DNA of 64,000 bases, from the NCBI GenBank assembly GCA_041906185.1, contig JAYRJQ010000001.1, forward strand, positions 348,329 through 412,328, given 5' to 3'. Positions within the stretch are counted from its first letter, which is position 1; every line of letters starts with the position of its first letter. Positions 8,414 through 17,042 of this stretch are shown piece by piece. A program made the translations under genes and the position numbers. A model generated the notes under the pieces. The model ran no database searches and was not told where the DNA came from. It saw only the letters and a list, made by a program, of their open reading frames with translations. Source of the DNA: Roseateles_B sp041906185. Its GTDB lineage: Bacteria; Pseudomonadota; Gammaproteobacteria; Burkholderiales; Burkholderiaceae_C.

Positions 8414-9328
8414 TCAGCGCAGCGCGCCCGCCCGCCCGGCCTGCACCAGCCCCATCACCCGCGCGGCCCGGGTCCATGCCAGGGCGGTGACGAGCGCCAG
8501 CGTCAGCAGCGCCGCGCCGATCAGGCCCAGCGCATTCACGGGCGCCACCTGCGTGCGCGCCCATGCGAGGACCAGCGCCAGCGCGAGGCCCAGCAGCGCG
8601 GGCAGCAGTGGCAGCAGCAGGCGGCCGGGCTGGCGCCAGCAGCCGCGCACGGCCGCGCCCCAGGCCTTCACGACCGAGCGGCGGCCGGGCTCCAGCACGA
8701 GCTGCGCGCGGGTGGCGTCGAGGCTGGCCTGCACGAGCAGCATCAGCACGAGGCCGACGAGCACGATGAGGCGGCGGTGCTCCGAGACGTCCGAGGCCAG
8801 CAGCCAGTGCGTCGCCTGATGGTCCAGCGCCTCCATCGCCGCGCTCACCAGCGCAGCACACAGGCCCAGGGGCACGAGCGCCCAGAGCCACAGCCGCGCC
8901 ATCTGCGGGTACTCGCGCCAGCCGCCCAGCCACAGCGCGCCGAGCTTGAGCTGCCCGACATGCACGCGCGCCGCCGCCTGGACCAGACCGCTGAGCCAGG
9001 GCAGGAAGAGGGCAAAGAGGATCAGGCCGGGCAGGGCCGAGGCCGGGCTGTAGCCGCGCTGCGGCAGGTTGAACAGGGCCTCGGCGAGCACGGCGGGGTC
9101 GAGGCGCTCCAGCAGGCGGTCGGCCAACAGGGAGTGGTTGAAGTAGTCCCCCAGGGCCAGTTTCAGCGGCAGCAGCGCCAGGCTGGCGCACAGGCCGGTC
9201 ACCAGCAGCCAGCTCAGCAGCAGGCGCCACTGCGCGGCCAGGCGCAGGCCGGCCGCCAGGGCCGCGCGACGGTAGGAGGGGCGGGAGGAGGGTCGGGTCT
9301 TGCCCGCATCGATGGCAGAGGTGTTCAT
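8414..9328 (-). CDS. Uncharacterised integral membrane protein
   Basis: 304 aa with a charged N-terminus and roughly six to seven hydrophobic segments (about residues 33-58, 100-118, 150-168, 190-205, 238-258 and 262-280). I recognise no characterised family. Its ATG overlaps the stop of the M1 peptidase gene by 4 bases, so the two are almost certainly co-transcribed and may act together at the membrane. It ends 60 bases before the photolyase operon on the same strand, so it may be part of the same transcript. Codon use matches the chromosome. Confidence 0.7.
   Translation of the reverse strand: MNTSAIDAGKTRPSSRPSYRRAALAAGLRLAAQWRLLLSWLLVTGLCASLALLPLKLALGDYFNHSLLADRLLERLDPAVLAEALFNLPQRGYSPASALPGLILFALFLPWLSGLVQAAARVHVGQLKLGALWLGGWREYPQMARLWLWALVPLGLCAALVSAAMEALDHQATHWLLASDVSEHRRLIVLVGLVLMLLVQASLDATRAQLVLEPGRRSVVKAWGAAVRGCWRQPGRLLLPLLPALLGLALALVLAWARTQVAPVNALGLIGAALLTLALVTALAWTRAARVMGLVQAGRAGALR
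9290..9304 (+). repeat. Dispersed GTC repeat variant at the membrane protein N-terminus
   Basis: GGGTCGGGTCTTGCC, one mismatch to the core. It encodes GKTRP at residues 9-13. Confidence 0.5.
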
Positions 9329-11568
9329 AGCGCGCTCAGCAGGGCCAGGAAGGACATCAGCGCGGCGCCGGCGTCGTTCAGGAGGCGGCGGGTGCCGCGG
9401 GCGTCCGCCTCGAGGCGGCGGCTGTTGTCGGCGAAGCTGATGTCCAGGCGCTGGGTCTGCAGCGGATCCAGCTCGGCGGACACAGCCTTCACGGGCTTGA
9501 CCCAGCTGAAGCGCTTCCAGCGGGTCTGATCGTCCCAGACCACGCGCTCCTCGCTGCCGTCAGCGAACTTCACCACCAGCGTTTGCGGCTGGGCGGCGCC
9601 GCGCCGGCGCAGCGTGACGGTGGTGCGGTAGGGCAGGGGGCCCGTCTCGTCGTCCTTGGCCTCCGGATGCGCCTTCTTCCAGGCCTTGCGCTGGCTGCTC
9701 AGCCAGGCGCTGCGCTGCTCGGCGGTCCATTCCGCGGCCTGCGAGCCGTAGAGGCCCAGCGGCGGGCGCACGGACTCGCTCTCGAGCTTCTCGACGCGGT
9801 CGTCGACGCGCGCGGCGGCGTAGACGTGGGTGTCGAAGACCTGGGCTACGAGGGCGGGCTTGCCGGAGACCTCGGCCAGCACCTCACGCAAGTCGGCGAC
9901 GGATGGGTGGCGGAACTTCCAGCGCTGGTAGTAGACCTTCAGCGCGCGGTCCATGACGTCCGAGCCGAGCTGCAGCTCGAGGCTGCGCATGACCGTGGCC
10001 GTGCGCGCGTAGACGCTGCCGTAGCTGCCGCTCGAGAAGCGGTGCCAGGAATTGCCGCCCAGGCCATCGGGCGGATCGCCGAGGCTGGCCAGGCGCTCCA
10101 TGTCGAACACGTCCAGGCTGGGCGTGAGGCCCAGGCGCTGCATCAGCCCGGTGCTGAGCGTCAGGCGACGCCCGGCGGCGCTGAGCATGCGCTGGTTCGA
10201 GTACTCGTTCATGCCCTCGTCGAGCATGGGCTCCTCGAACTCGTTGGAGGCCAGGATGCCGTAGAAGTAGCCGTGGCCGAACTCGTGGATGGTGACGAAG
10301 TCCAGCTCGTGGCGGCCGAGGGTGCCCGGCGAGGCATCGGACACGGCGTCCGTGGTGAAGAAGGTCGGGTACTCCATGCCGCCGGCCTCGTCCGCATTGA
10401 AGGGCGGCACCACGGCGGTCACCGTGCGGTAGGGGTAGGGGCCGAGGGTCTTGGAATACCAGGTCAGCGCGTCCTGCGTGGCCTTGAGCACGGCCTCGCG
10501 GGTGTGGGCGTACTCGGGCGGCGCCAGAACCTTGATCGCGACCTCGGGGCTGCCGGGGAAGGTCCAGCGCCCGGCCAGGGGCTCGGCGGTGCGCTTGTCG
10601 GCGGTCCAGGCGAAGTCGTGCACATCGCCCTGGGTGAAGCGGTGGATGCTGCGCCCCTTCTCCTTGCGCGGCGCGCCCTGCTCCTCGCCGGTGGCGCCGA
10701 CGACATAGCCCTCGGGCACGTCCAGCGTGACGTCGTAGTGGCCGAAGTCGGCGTAGAACTCGCTGTGCAGGTGGAACTCGTGCGCGTTCCAGCGCGGCTC
10801 GGTGGCGCCGCGCTCGCCGGGCAGTTCCAGCACGGCGATCTTGGGGAACCACTGGCCGACGAGATGGAAGCTGCCGTAGTAGCCGGTGCGGGCGACCACG
10901 CGGGGGAGCTGGTCGAAGAAGGCGATGTCCAGCGTCGTGCTGCCGCCGGGCGGCACGGCCTGTGGCAGGTCGAGGCGCACCACGGTGCGGTCGGACTTGG
11001 GGCCGCCGTCCGGATGCACGAAGTGCCAGGGCACGGCGCGCCCGGCCTGCTGGACCTGGCGCAGCTCCATGCGACCCCAGCCGCCTTCGTCCGAATCGAC
11101 GTCGCTGCGGAAGGAGAAGCCCTGGCGCTTCTCCGTCATGAAGGTGCTGCCTTCCCCTTCGAAGGCATTGAGGTAGAGGTGCAGGTAGACCGCCCGGACC
11201 TCGCGCGCGCTGCGGTTGCGCCAGGTCAGCTGCTGCTGGCCGTCGATCGTGTGGCGCACGGGGTCAAGTCTTGCCTGGATGCGGTAGTCCACCACGCGCT
11301 CCGCCAGGGTGGGCTCCTGGCCGGTGCGCGCGCCGCCCCATGCCAGTGGGGCGCTGGGCGTGCGCACTGCGGCGGCCAGGGCGTCGGCCAGCGGGATGCC
11401 GTCCGGGGACGGCGGGGCGTCCGGCGCGTCGGCCAGCGGCAGCTGGCGGGCCGCGGGGGCGGCCTCGTCCGGGGCGTGCTGCATCGCGACCGCCAGGGCG
11501 GCCAGCACGGCGGCAGTCGCGATCAGCCAGGTGCGGCGGCGTCGGGTCCAGGCGGGCAGGGTGGGCAT
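9325..11568 (-). CDS. Membrane-anchored M1 family metallopeptidase
   Basis: 747-aa gluzincin. The zinc site HEFGH at about residue 428 is followed after 18 residues by the third ligand Glu in PMLDEGMNEY, the M1 spacing HExxH-x18-E. The N-terminus RRRRTWLIATAAVLAALAVA is a basic signal anchor or uncleaved signal, so the catalytic domain is probably periplasmic. I prefer the ATG at 11568 to the GTG at 11622, because the extra 18 residues would precede the anchor with no membrane logic; no clear ribosome site supports either. It overlaps the downstream membrane protein gene by 4 bases. Confidence 0.85.
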   Translation of the reverse strand: MPTLPAWTRRRRTWLIATAAVLAALAVAMQHAPDEAAPAARQLPLADAPDAPPSPDGIPLADALAAAVRTPSAPLAWGGARTGQEPTLAERVVDYRIQARLDPVRHTIDGQQQLTWRNRSAREVRAVYLHLYLNAFEGEGSTFMTEKRQGFSFRSDVDSDEGGWGRMELRQVQQAGRAVPWHFVHPDGGPKSDRTVVRLDLPQAVPPGGSTTLDIAFFDQLPRVVARTGYYGSFHLVGQWFPKIAVLELPGERGATEPRWNAHEFHLHSEFYADFGHYDVTLDVPEGYVVGATGEEQGAPRKEKGRSIHRFTQGDVHDFAWTADKRTAEPLAGRWTFPGSPEVAIKVLAPPEYAHTREAVLKATQDALTWYSKTLGPYPYRTVTAVVPPFNADEAGGMEYPTFFTTDAVSDASPGTLGRHELDFVTIHEFGHGYFYGILASNEFEEPMLDEGMNEYSNQRMLSAAGRRLTLSTGLMQRLGLTPSLDVFDMERLASLGDPPDGLGGNSWHRFSSGSYGSVYARTATVMRSLELQLGSDVMDRALKVYYQRWKFRHPSVADLREVLAEVSGKPALVAQVFDTHVYAAARVDDRVEKLESESVRPPLGLYGSQAAEWTAEQRSAWLSSQRKAWKKAHPEAKDDETGPLPYRTTVTLRRRGAAQPQTLVVKFADGSEERVVWDDQTRWKRFSWVKPVKAVSAELDPLQTQRLDISFADNSRRLEADARGTRRLLNDAGAALMSFLALLSAL
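11260..11275 (+). repeat. Dispersed GTC repeat variant in the M1 peptidase gene
   Basis: GGGGTCAAGTCTTGCC, one mismatch. It encodes ARLDPV on the minus strand. Confidence 0.55.
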
Positions 11569-11677
11569 GGGGGGGGCTCGGGATGCGGATCGTGCATTGA
11601 AACCGCGACGCCGGGGCGCCACAAGCCGGGCTTGCGCTTATGACCAAGGGCATGGGCCGCCCGAGGGCCGGGAGGCC

Positions 11678-12730
11678 TCAGGCCAGCAGCGTCTGCGCCG
11701 CCCGTGCCAGGTCTTGCCCCTCCAGGCGATCGAGCACCAGCGGCCGCGCCTCGGCCAGCCGCAGGTAGTGGCTGCGCTGCGAGCGGGCGTAGAGCGGGTC
11801 GTAGTGCTCCCGCATCAGCGCCTCGAACAGCGGGGCCATCTGCCCGGCGCGCGCCCAGGCCTGCCAGCGCGCGACGGTCTCGTTGGCATGCAGGCCGGTG
11901 TTGGCGTTGAGCTGGCCCAGCAGCGTGGCCAGCGCCTCACCGTCGTGGCCGAGGTAGGCGTAGTCCTGCAGCAGATAGCTCAGGCGGGCATGCAGCGGGG
12001 CCTCGATGGCGATGCAGTCCGCCGCGCGCAGGGCGGCGAGCACGGCGTCCGGCAGCATCAGGCGGCCGATCTTGCGGCTCTCGGCCTCCACAAAGACCGG
12101 CCGGGCGGGATCGAAGGCCTGCAGCGCCAGCGCCAGCCCGGTCTCGAAGGCCTTCTGCGAGGGCTGCTCCTGCCCCGGCCAGCGCCCGAGGATCGAGCCC
12201 TTGTGGCGGGCCAGGGCCTCCAGGTCCAGCACCTGTGCGCCGGCGTCCCGCAAGGCATGCAGCAGCGCGGTCTTGGCGCTGCCCGTCGGCCCGCAGATCA
12301 CCTGAAGCTTCAGCAGCGGCGTCAACGTGGCGATGCGTTCCATCACGTGGCAGCGGAAGGCCTTGTAGCCGCCGTGCAGCTGCTGGGCGTCCCAGCCGAC
12401 GAGGCGCAGCCATTGCACCATCGTCCCGCTGCGCATGCCGCCGCGCCAGCAGTAGACGAGCGGCCGCCAGGACTTGGGCTTGTCGGCGAACGATTCCCGC
12501 AGGTGCCTCGCCAGTTGCGCCGCGACCATCGCGCCGCCCACGCGCTTGGCCTCGAAGGCGCCCTGCTGCTTGTAGAGCGTGCCCACGATGCGGCGCTCGT
12601 CGTCGTCCAGCACCGGGCAGTTGATCGCGCCGGGCAGGTGGTCGAGGGCGAACTCGGCCGGCGAACGGGCGTCGATGAGACAGTCGAACTCGGCGATGCG
12701 CTCGGGCGTGATGGGACGGGGACGGGACAT
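11678..12730 (-). CDS. mnmH: tRNA 2-selenouridine(34) synthase MnmH (SelU)
   Basis: 350-aa enzyme that replaces sulfur of 2-thiouridine-34 with selenium, through geranylated tRNA, in tRNAs for Lys, Glu and Gln. The N-terminal rhodanese domain carries the catalytic Cys94 in CWRGGMRSG, and a P-loop GPTGSAKT follows at 147-154. I start at MSRPRP (ATG 12730); nine upstream in-frame codons look non-coding. It diverges from selD, 59 bases away, which supplies the selenophosphate donor. A GCCAGGTCTTGCC variant of the dispersed repeat encodes GQDLA near the C-terminus. Confidence 0.93.
   Translation of the reverse strand: MSRPRPITPERIAEFDCLIDARSPAEFALDHLPGAINCPVLDDDERRIVGTLYKQQGAFEAKRVGGAMVAAQLARHLRESFADKPKSWRPLVYCWRGGMRSGTMVQWLRLVGWDAQQLHGGYKAFRCHVMERIATLTPLLKLQVICGPTGSAKTALLHALRDAGAQVLDLEALARHKGSILGRWPGQEQPSQKAFETGLALALQAFDPARPVFVEAESRKIGRLMLPDAVLAALRAADCIAIEAPLHARLSYLLQDYAYLGHDGEALATLLGQLNANTGLHANETVARWQAWARAGQMAPLFEALMREHYDPLYARSQRSHYLRLAEARPLVLDRLEGQDLARAAQTLLA
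11706..11718 (+). repeat. Dispersed GTC repeat half-site at the mnmH 3' end
   Basis: GCCAGGTCTTGCC, a shortened variant ending about 28 bases from the mnmH stop codon. Confidence 0.4.
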
Positions 12731-12789
12731 GGCGGTGGCGGAGCGGGGAAGCGGCACAATCCTCGCAGATTTCCAGCCCGAGCCCTGCC

Positions 12790-13848
12790 ATGAACGACTC
12801 CACGACGCCCCGACTGACGCAACTGGCCCACGGCGGCGGCTGCGGCTGCAAGATCGCCCCGGGGCTGCTGTCCGAGATCCTGGCCCGCACGGCGCCCGGC
12901 ATCGTGCCGCCGCAGCTGCTGGTGGGCACCGAGACGAGTGACGACGCCGCGGTGTGGCAGCTCAACGACGAGCAGGCGCTCGTGGCCACCACGGACTTCT
13001 TCACGCCCATCGTCGACGACCCTTTCGACTTCGGCCGCATCGCGGCGACGAACGCGCTGTCCGATGTCTACGCGATGGGCGGCACGCCCATCATGGCGCT
13101 CGCCATCGTGGGCATGCCCATCAACACGCTGAGCCCGGACGTGATCGGCCGCATCCTCGAAGGCGGCGCGAGCGTCTGCCGCGAGGCGGGCATCCCCATC
13201 GCGGGCGGGCATTCCATCGACGTGGTCGAGCCCATCTACGGCCTCGTGGCGATGGGGCTGGTGCATCCGAAGCGGGTGCGGCGCAACGCCGACGCGAAGG
13301 CCGGCGACCGCCTCGTGCTGGGCAAGCCGCTGGGCGTGGGCGTGCTGTCGGCCGCGCTGAAGAAGGGCCTGCTGGACGCCCCGGGCTACGCGGAGATGCT
13401 GGCCCACACGACGCGGCTCAACAAGGTCGGCGCGACGCTGGCGACGCTCGATGCGGTGCACGCCATCACCGACGTCACCGGCTTCGGCCTGGCCGGCCAC
13501 CTGCTGGAGATCTGCCGTGGCTCGCAGCTGCGCGCGGCCGTGGACTGGGCGCACATGCCCCTGATCCACAGCGCGCTCGTCTTCGCGCAGCAGGGCATCT
13601 GGACGGGCGCCTCCACCCGCAACTGGGCCGCCTATGGCCACGAGGTGGCAGGCGTCGAGGCCTGGGCGGACTGGCAGCGCGCGCTGCTCACCGACCCGCA
13701 GACCAGCGGCGGCCTGCTCGTCAGCTGCAGCCCCGAGGCCGTGCCCCAGGTGCTGCAGTGCTTCCGTGACGCCGGCTTCGCGCAGGCCGCGGAGATCGGC
13801 GAGCTGCAGGCGCCGGGCGAGGGCGCGGCGCGTCTGCAGCTGCGCTGA
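12790..13848 (+). CDS. selD: Selenide, water dikinase SelD
   Basis: 352-aa ATP-dependent enzyme making selenophosphate from selenide. The N-terminal GGGCGCK motif places the catalytic Cys at residue 18 and Lys at 21, equivalent to Cys17/Lys20 of E. coli. The catalytic codon is TGC, so this is the Cys and not the selenocysteine form. PurM-like N- and C-terminal domains follow, with VGTETSDDAAVW and TDFFTPIVDDP near the ATP site. It diverges from mnmH. selA and selB are not in this window, so a use in selenocysteine synthesis cannot be judged. Confidence 0.95.
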   Translation: MNDSTTPRLTQLAHGGGCGCKIAPGLLSEILARTAPGIVPPQLLVGTETSDDAAVWQLNDEQALVATTDFFTPIVDDPFDFGRIAATNALSDVYAMGGTPIMALAIVGMPINTLSPDVIGRILEGGASVCREAGIPIAGGHSIDVVEPIYGLVAMGLVHPKRVRRNADAKAGDRLVLGKPLGVGVLSAALKKGLLDAPGYAEMLAHTTRLNKVGATLATLDAVHAITDVTGFGLAGHLLEICRGSQLRAAVDWAHMPLIHSALVFAQQGIWTGASTRNWAAYGHEVAGVEAWADWQRALLTDPQTSGGLLVSCSPEAVPQVLQCFRDAGFAQAAEIGELQAPGEGAARLQLR

Positions 13849-13858
13849 ATCCCGGGGC

Positions 13859-14404
13859 TCAGGCGGCGCGGCTCAAGGGCACGGGCGGGAAGTCGACCGG
13901 CACCTGGAAGGCGACGTTGACGTAGTTCGTGAAGAGGTTCAGCGCCACGTGGGCGAGGATCTCCACCGTCTCGCCTTCCGTGAAGCCGGCGGCGCGCAGG
14001 GCCTGCAGGTCGGCGTCCGACAGCTGCCCGCGGCGCTCCACGAGCTGCAGGGCGAAGCGCAGGGCGGCCGCGGTGCGCGGGTCGGCGGATTCGCCCTGCT
14101 GCGCGGCGCGCAGCTCCTCGGACGAGGCGCCGGCCTTGCGTCCCAGGGCCGTGTGGGCCGCCAGGCAGTACTCGCAGCGGTTGCGGTCGGCCACCGCCAC
14201 GGCGATCTGCTCGCCGAGCTTCGCGCCGATCGTGCCGCCGCCGAGCGCCCCGAAGAAGGCCCACATGGCCTGCAGCGCGGCCGGCGAATGCGCCACCGTG
14301 CGGAACATCTGCGGCGTGCTGCCGAAGGCCTGCTGGATCTGGGCCAGCACCGGCTGACTGGCGGCGGGGGCTTGGGCCGGGGTGGGGAGGGAGAGGCGGT
14401 TCAT
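13859..14404 (-). CDS. Carboxymuconolactone decarboxylase/AhpD-like family protein
   Basis: 181-aa helical protein with the CEYCLAAH motif (CxxC followed by His), typical of AhpD-like peroxidase-reductase proteins. Members couple a redox-active disulfide to peroxide or radical detoxification, but many are uncharacterised. The ATG at 14404 is supported by AAAGGA seven bases upstream; the frame extends five codons further without a better site. The gene diverges from an AraC regulator across 117 bases, which makes it the likely regulatory target. It converges with selD, only 10 bases apart. Confidence 0.82.
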   Translation of the reverse strand: MNRLSLPTPAQAPAASQPVLAQIQQAFGSTPQMFRTVAHSPAALQAMWAFFGALGGGTIGAKLGEQIAVAVADRNRCEYCLAAHTALGRKAGASSEELRAAQQGESADPRTAAALRFALQLVERRGQLSDADLQALRAAGFTEGETVEILAHVALNLFTNYVNVAFQVPVDFPPVPLSRAA

Positions 14405-14521
14405 GGTCGATCCTTTCATCGTTGGGGGACAGGTTCATGCCCTGAGGCATGACGCCAGTGTCTCGTTCGATCGTGGATGAAAGGGTTCCTATCGTCCTTG
14501 AAATTGTCCAATTAGTACAAA

Positions 14522-15523
14522 ATGCAGGCCATCGAGCCTTCATCGCGCCTTCATCGCCCCCAGACCATGACCCGCACAGCAAGACCTGACCCCACGGTGG
14601 CAAGACCTGGCCCCGCAGCAAGGGTGGACGCCGCACCGGACTCCGCAACTGGCGCCACAACTGGCGCCGACGCCAGCCTGGACCGCCTCTCCGGCCTGCT
14701 GGAGCGATGCCGCGTGCGCGCCCATCTCTTCCATGCCGGACCGCTGTGCGGCACGACGCATTTCGCGGCCGAGCCGGGGCGCGGCTTCCTGCACGTGATG
14801 CGTCGGGGCGAGATGAGCCTCAGCCATCCGGATGCGCAGGGCGTGCCGCGCCGCCTGCAGGTGCGTGAGCCCAGCCTGCTCTTCTATCCCCGCCCCCTGG
14901 CGCACGACTTCCACAATGCGCCGGCCGAGGGCTCCGACTTCACCTGCGCCACGCTCGAGTTCGAAGGCGGCGACGAGCATCCCCTCGTGCGCGCGCTGCC
15001 GGCGCTGGTGGTGCTGCCGCTGGCGCAGGTCGAGGGTCTGGAGTCCTGCCTGGGTCTGCTGTTCGCCGAGACCGAGCGCGTGCAATGCGGCCAGCGCCTG
15101 ATGGCGGACCGGCTCTTCGAGATCCTGCTGATGCAGCTGCTGCGCTGGATGCTCGCCCACCCCGAGGCCAGCGGCCTGCCGGCCGGCCTGCTGCGCGGCC
15201 TGGGCCACCCCCAACTGGCGCGCGCCCTCGTGGCCGTGCATGAGCGGCCGGGCGAGGCCTGGAGCCTCGAGCGCCTGGCGGCGCAGGCGGGCGTGTCCCG
15301 CAGCCGGTTTGCCGCGCTCTTCAAGGCCGAGATGGGTGACACCCCGGCGGACTACCTCCTGGGCTGGCGGCTCACCCTGGCCTGCCAGGCGCTGCGGCGC
15401 GGCCAGCCCGTCAAGCAGCTGGCCGATGAGCTGGGCTATGCCACGCCCTCGGCGTTCTCGCGGGCGTTTGCGCAGCGCATGGGGTGCTCGCCGCGGGAAT
15501 GGCTCGCGCGGGAGGAAGTCTGA
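14522..15523 (+). CDS. AraC family transcriptional regulator (cupin_6 type)
   Basis: 333 aa. A cupin-like sensory domain (about 60-200: HVMRRGEMSLSHP, FYPRPLAHDFHN) precedes two helix-turn-helix motifs (about 235-330: LERLAAQAGVSRSRFAALFK and VKQLADELGYATPSAFSRAF), then GCSPREWL. It is transcribed away from the AhpD-like gene and probably controls it. The start is uncertain: the ATG at 14522 has no obvious ribosome site, and an ATG at 14567 is also possible. The first 60 residues are unlike the family and include two tandem copies of the dispersed GCAAGACCTGRCCCC repeat (encoding ARPDPTVARPGPA), so part of the N-terminus may be repeat-derived or untranslated. Confidence 0.85.
   Translation: MQAIEPSSRLHRPQTMTRTARPDPTVARPGPAARVDAAPDSATGATTGADASLDRLSGLLERCRVRAHLFHAGPLCGTTHFAAEPGRGFLHVMRRGEMSLSHPDAQGVPRRLQVREPSLLFYPRPLAHDFHNAPAEGSDFTCATLEFEGGDEHPLVRALPALVVLPLAQVEGLESCLGLLFAETERVQCGQRLMADRLFEILLMQLLRWMLAHPEASGLPAGLLRGLGHPQLARALVAVHERPGEAWSLERLAAQAGVSRSRFAALFKAEMGDTPADYLLGWRLTLACQALRRGQPVKQLADELGYATPSAFSRAFAQRMGCSPREWLAREEV
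14579..14614 (-). repeat. Two tandem dispersed GTC repeats in the AraC gene 5' end
   Basis: GCAAGACCTGACCCC at 14579-14593 and GCAAGACCTGGCCCC at 14600-14614, same orientation, start to start 21 bases (seven codons). Confidence 0.75.
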
Positions 15524-15533
15524 GCCAGCCGGC

Positions 15534-15878
15534 TCAGACCTTCTTCACGAACTCCGACTTCAGGCCCATGGCGCCGATGCCGTCGATCTTGCAGTCGATG
15601 TCGTGGTCGCCGTCCGCCAGACGGATGTTCTTGACCTTGGTGCCGACCTTGACCACCAGCGACGAGCCCTTGATCTTCAGGTCCTTGATGACCGTGACCG
15701 TGTCGCCGTCCTGCAGCACATTGCCCACGGCGTCCTTGATGACGCGGGCTTCCTCGCCCCCGTCCGCCGCGGCGGCCGTGGCCGACCACTCATGGCCGCA
15801 TTCCGGGCACACGAGGTTGGTACCGTCCTCGTAGGTGTAGGCGGAGGCGCATTGGGGGCAGGCGGGGAGGGTGCTCAT
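15534..15878 (-). CDS. yjdM: YjdM/PhnA family zinc ribbon protein
   Basis: 114 aa. The N-terminal zinc ribbon has CPQCASAYTYEDGTNLVCPECGHEW, four cysteines in two CxxC pairs. The C-terminal SH3-like part reads VLQDGDTVTVIKDLKIKGSS, then LADGDHDIDCKIDGIGAMGLKSEFVKK, the family signature. Historically called PhnA, but no phosphonate role is established. Start ATG 15878; the frame continues upstream without family similarity. It converges with the AraC regulator. Confidence 0.92.
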   Translation of the reverse strand: MSTLPACPQCASAYTYEDGTNLVCPECGHEWSATAAAADGGEEARVIKDAVGNVLQDGDTVTVIKDLKIKGSSLVVKVGTKVKNIRLADGDHDIDCKIDGIGAMGLKSEFVKKV

Positions 15879-16126
15879 GGACAGGCTTTCGGTGAAGGGA
15901 GGCCCCGTCGCGTGTAGAGACACTCGGCGGGGGAGCGTATTGTCCCTTGTCCGGATGGGGATTTGGTGTGGCGGGATCAAGGAATCGCCAGGCGGGGCGT
16001 CAGCGCCTGGCGTCCCCGTGCATCAGCTGCCCCGGCTCGCTCGGAACCATCCTTGCTTTCGGGTGGCGTCATCTGGGTTGCTGCCGGCTCGATAGGTCAA
16101 TTCGAAGATCGGGGCTCAGTCAACAT

Positions 16127-16158
16127 GACTTGGGCTCGAACCAGGGACCTAAGGATTG
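16127..16158 (-). repeat. Degenerate tRNA-Asn fragment
   Basis: About 30 of 32 bases match the T-arm, variable loop and anticodon-stem part of the three intact tRNA-Asn genes at 17043-17443, including GGGCTCGAACCAGGGACCTA. The acceptor stem and D-arm are missing. Together with the intact tRNA it brackets a single gene (16149-16952), which suggests an old integration or duplication at tRNA-Asn. The bracketed gene's stop codon TAG lies inside the fragment. Confidence 0.75.
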
Positions 16159-16952
16159 GCAGGCGTGAAGCGTGCCGTCGAGCCAGGAGTTGGAAGGCCT
16201 GATTCATGAAAGAGAATGAGCAGTCGAGCCAAGCCCGCCACGCCGACGGAGTGCATGCTTGGATGTGCAATGCCGAAGTAGATGCGACGGACGCCTGCTG
16301 CCTCATGTACGAAGTAGCGGCCATCTCGATAGTCATCGCTGACCGCCATAACTTGGTCAGGCGGTACGCCATGCGCCACGCGGAAGAAGCTGAAAGCGCT
16401 TTCCGAAGCGCCATTGCCGAGACACAGCACGAATCTCGTTTCGCACCTAGACAGCAGGGCGTCTATCGCGGGAAAGAACTGTTGCTGGAACAGCTGATCC
16501 ATCCTGGGCAATTGAAGCTCAGACAGACGGCGTCTGAGCGCATCAGCGCTCGGCGTTTGAATCCAGATGGCGTTCAGCGCGAGGGTTCGTCGAAGATTGA
16601 CGCCAAGCACGTTGGCAATCTTCTCCACCGTCTTCTGATGGCGCTGCTGATGGACCTTGCCGCTCTTGGCGAGGCTTTTCTGACATTTCGTGCAGACCGC
16701 ATTTTTCGAGAACTCGGGGTCATGCCAACACTGGTCCAGATACCCGCTGAAGTCTGGCTTGACCTCTTGCCGATACCGGGCGAGGTGTTGGCGAATCGGT
16801 GGCAGTCCCTCGCCGCCGGGGTTGAGTCCAATGATCGCCAAGCCGTTGGGCGCGCTGAGTGCTTCGAGGCTGCCGAAGTAGACCTCGCCCGGTAGGTCGA
16901 GAACGGCTTGGCAATGAAGTTCAGCGAGAGCGCGTAGGTCATCAAATGTCAT
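16149..16952 (-). CDS. Uracil-DNA-glycosylase-superfamily-like hypothetical protein
   Basis: 267 aa. Two short blocks recall the uracil-DNA glycosylase fold: IIGLNPGGEG near residue 45 (the usual GxNPG-type motif 1) and IAHPSMHSVG near residue 232 (the HPS-type motif 2). A CTKC pair lies near residue 85. Overall similarity is too weak to name an activity; a glycosylase or a structural relative is possible. Start ATG 16952 (MTFDDLRAL); upstream codons look unrelated. GC content is visibly lower than in neighbouring core genes, and the gene lies between an intact tRNA-Asn and a tRNA fragment, so lateral acquisition is likely. Confidence 0.6.
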   Translation of the reverse strand: MTFDDLRALAELHCQAVLDLPGEVYFGSLEALSAPNGLAIIGLNPGGEGLPPIRQHLARYRQEVKPDFSGYLDQCWHDPEFSKNAVCTKCQKSLAKSGKVHQQRHQKTVEKIANVLGVNLRRTLALNAIWIQTPSADALRRRLSELQLPRMDQLFQQQFFPAIDALLSRCETRFVLCLGNGASESAFSFFRVAHGVPPDQVMAVSDDYRDGRYFVHEAAGVRRIYFGIAHPSMHSVGVAGLARLLILFHESGLPTPGSTARFTPANP

Positions 16953-17002
16953 ACGGGCCACTCTACGTTCTGCGTGCAGTAAATGAAGCGGCGTCGGGCA
17001 AA

Positions 17003-17039
17003 GAAAAAAGCCCCGCCGCTTTCGCAACGAGGCTTTTGA
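17003..17039 (-). terminator. Terminator downstream of the tRNA-Asn cluster
   Basis: On the minus strand AAGCCTCG pairs with CGGGGCTT (one GU pair) and is followed by TTTTTT. It lies a few bases after the first tRNA in transcription order toward lower coordinates, so it probably ends the tRNA-Asn transcript before the glycosylase-like gene. Confidence 0.7.
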
Positions 17040-17042
17040 ATT

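Noticed and set aside
9583..11643. Plus-strand frame of 686 codons over the M1 peptidase gene
   Set aside because: Antisense shadow. The M1 zinc motif and anchor on the minus strand are convincing.
12841..12860. Possible selenocysteine codon in SelD
   Set aside because: The catalytic position is a TGC cysteine codon; no in-frame TGA is present.
16206..16895. Plus-strand frame over the glycosylase-like gene
   Set aside because: It lacks a ribosome site and domain features, while the minus-strand frame has motif-like blocks and a plausible start.
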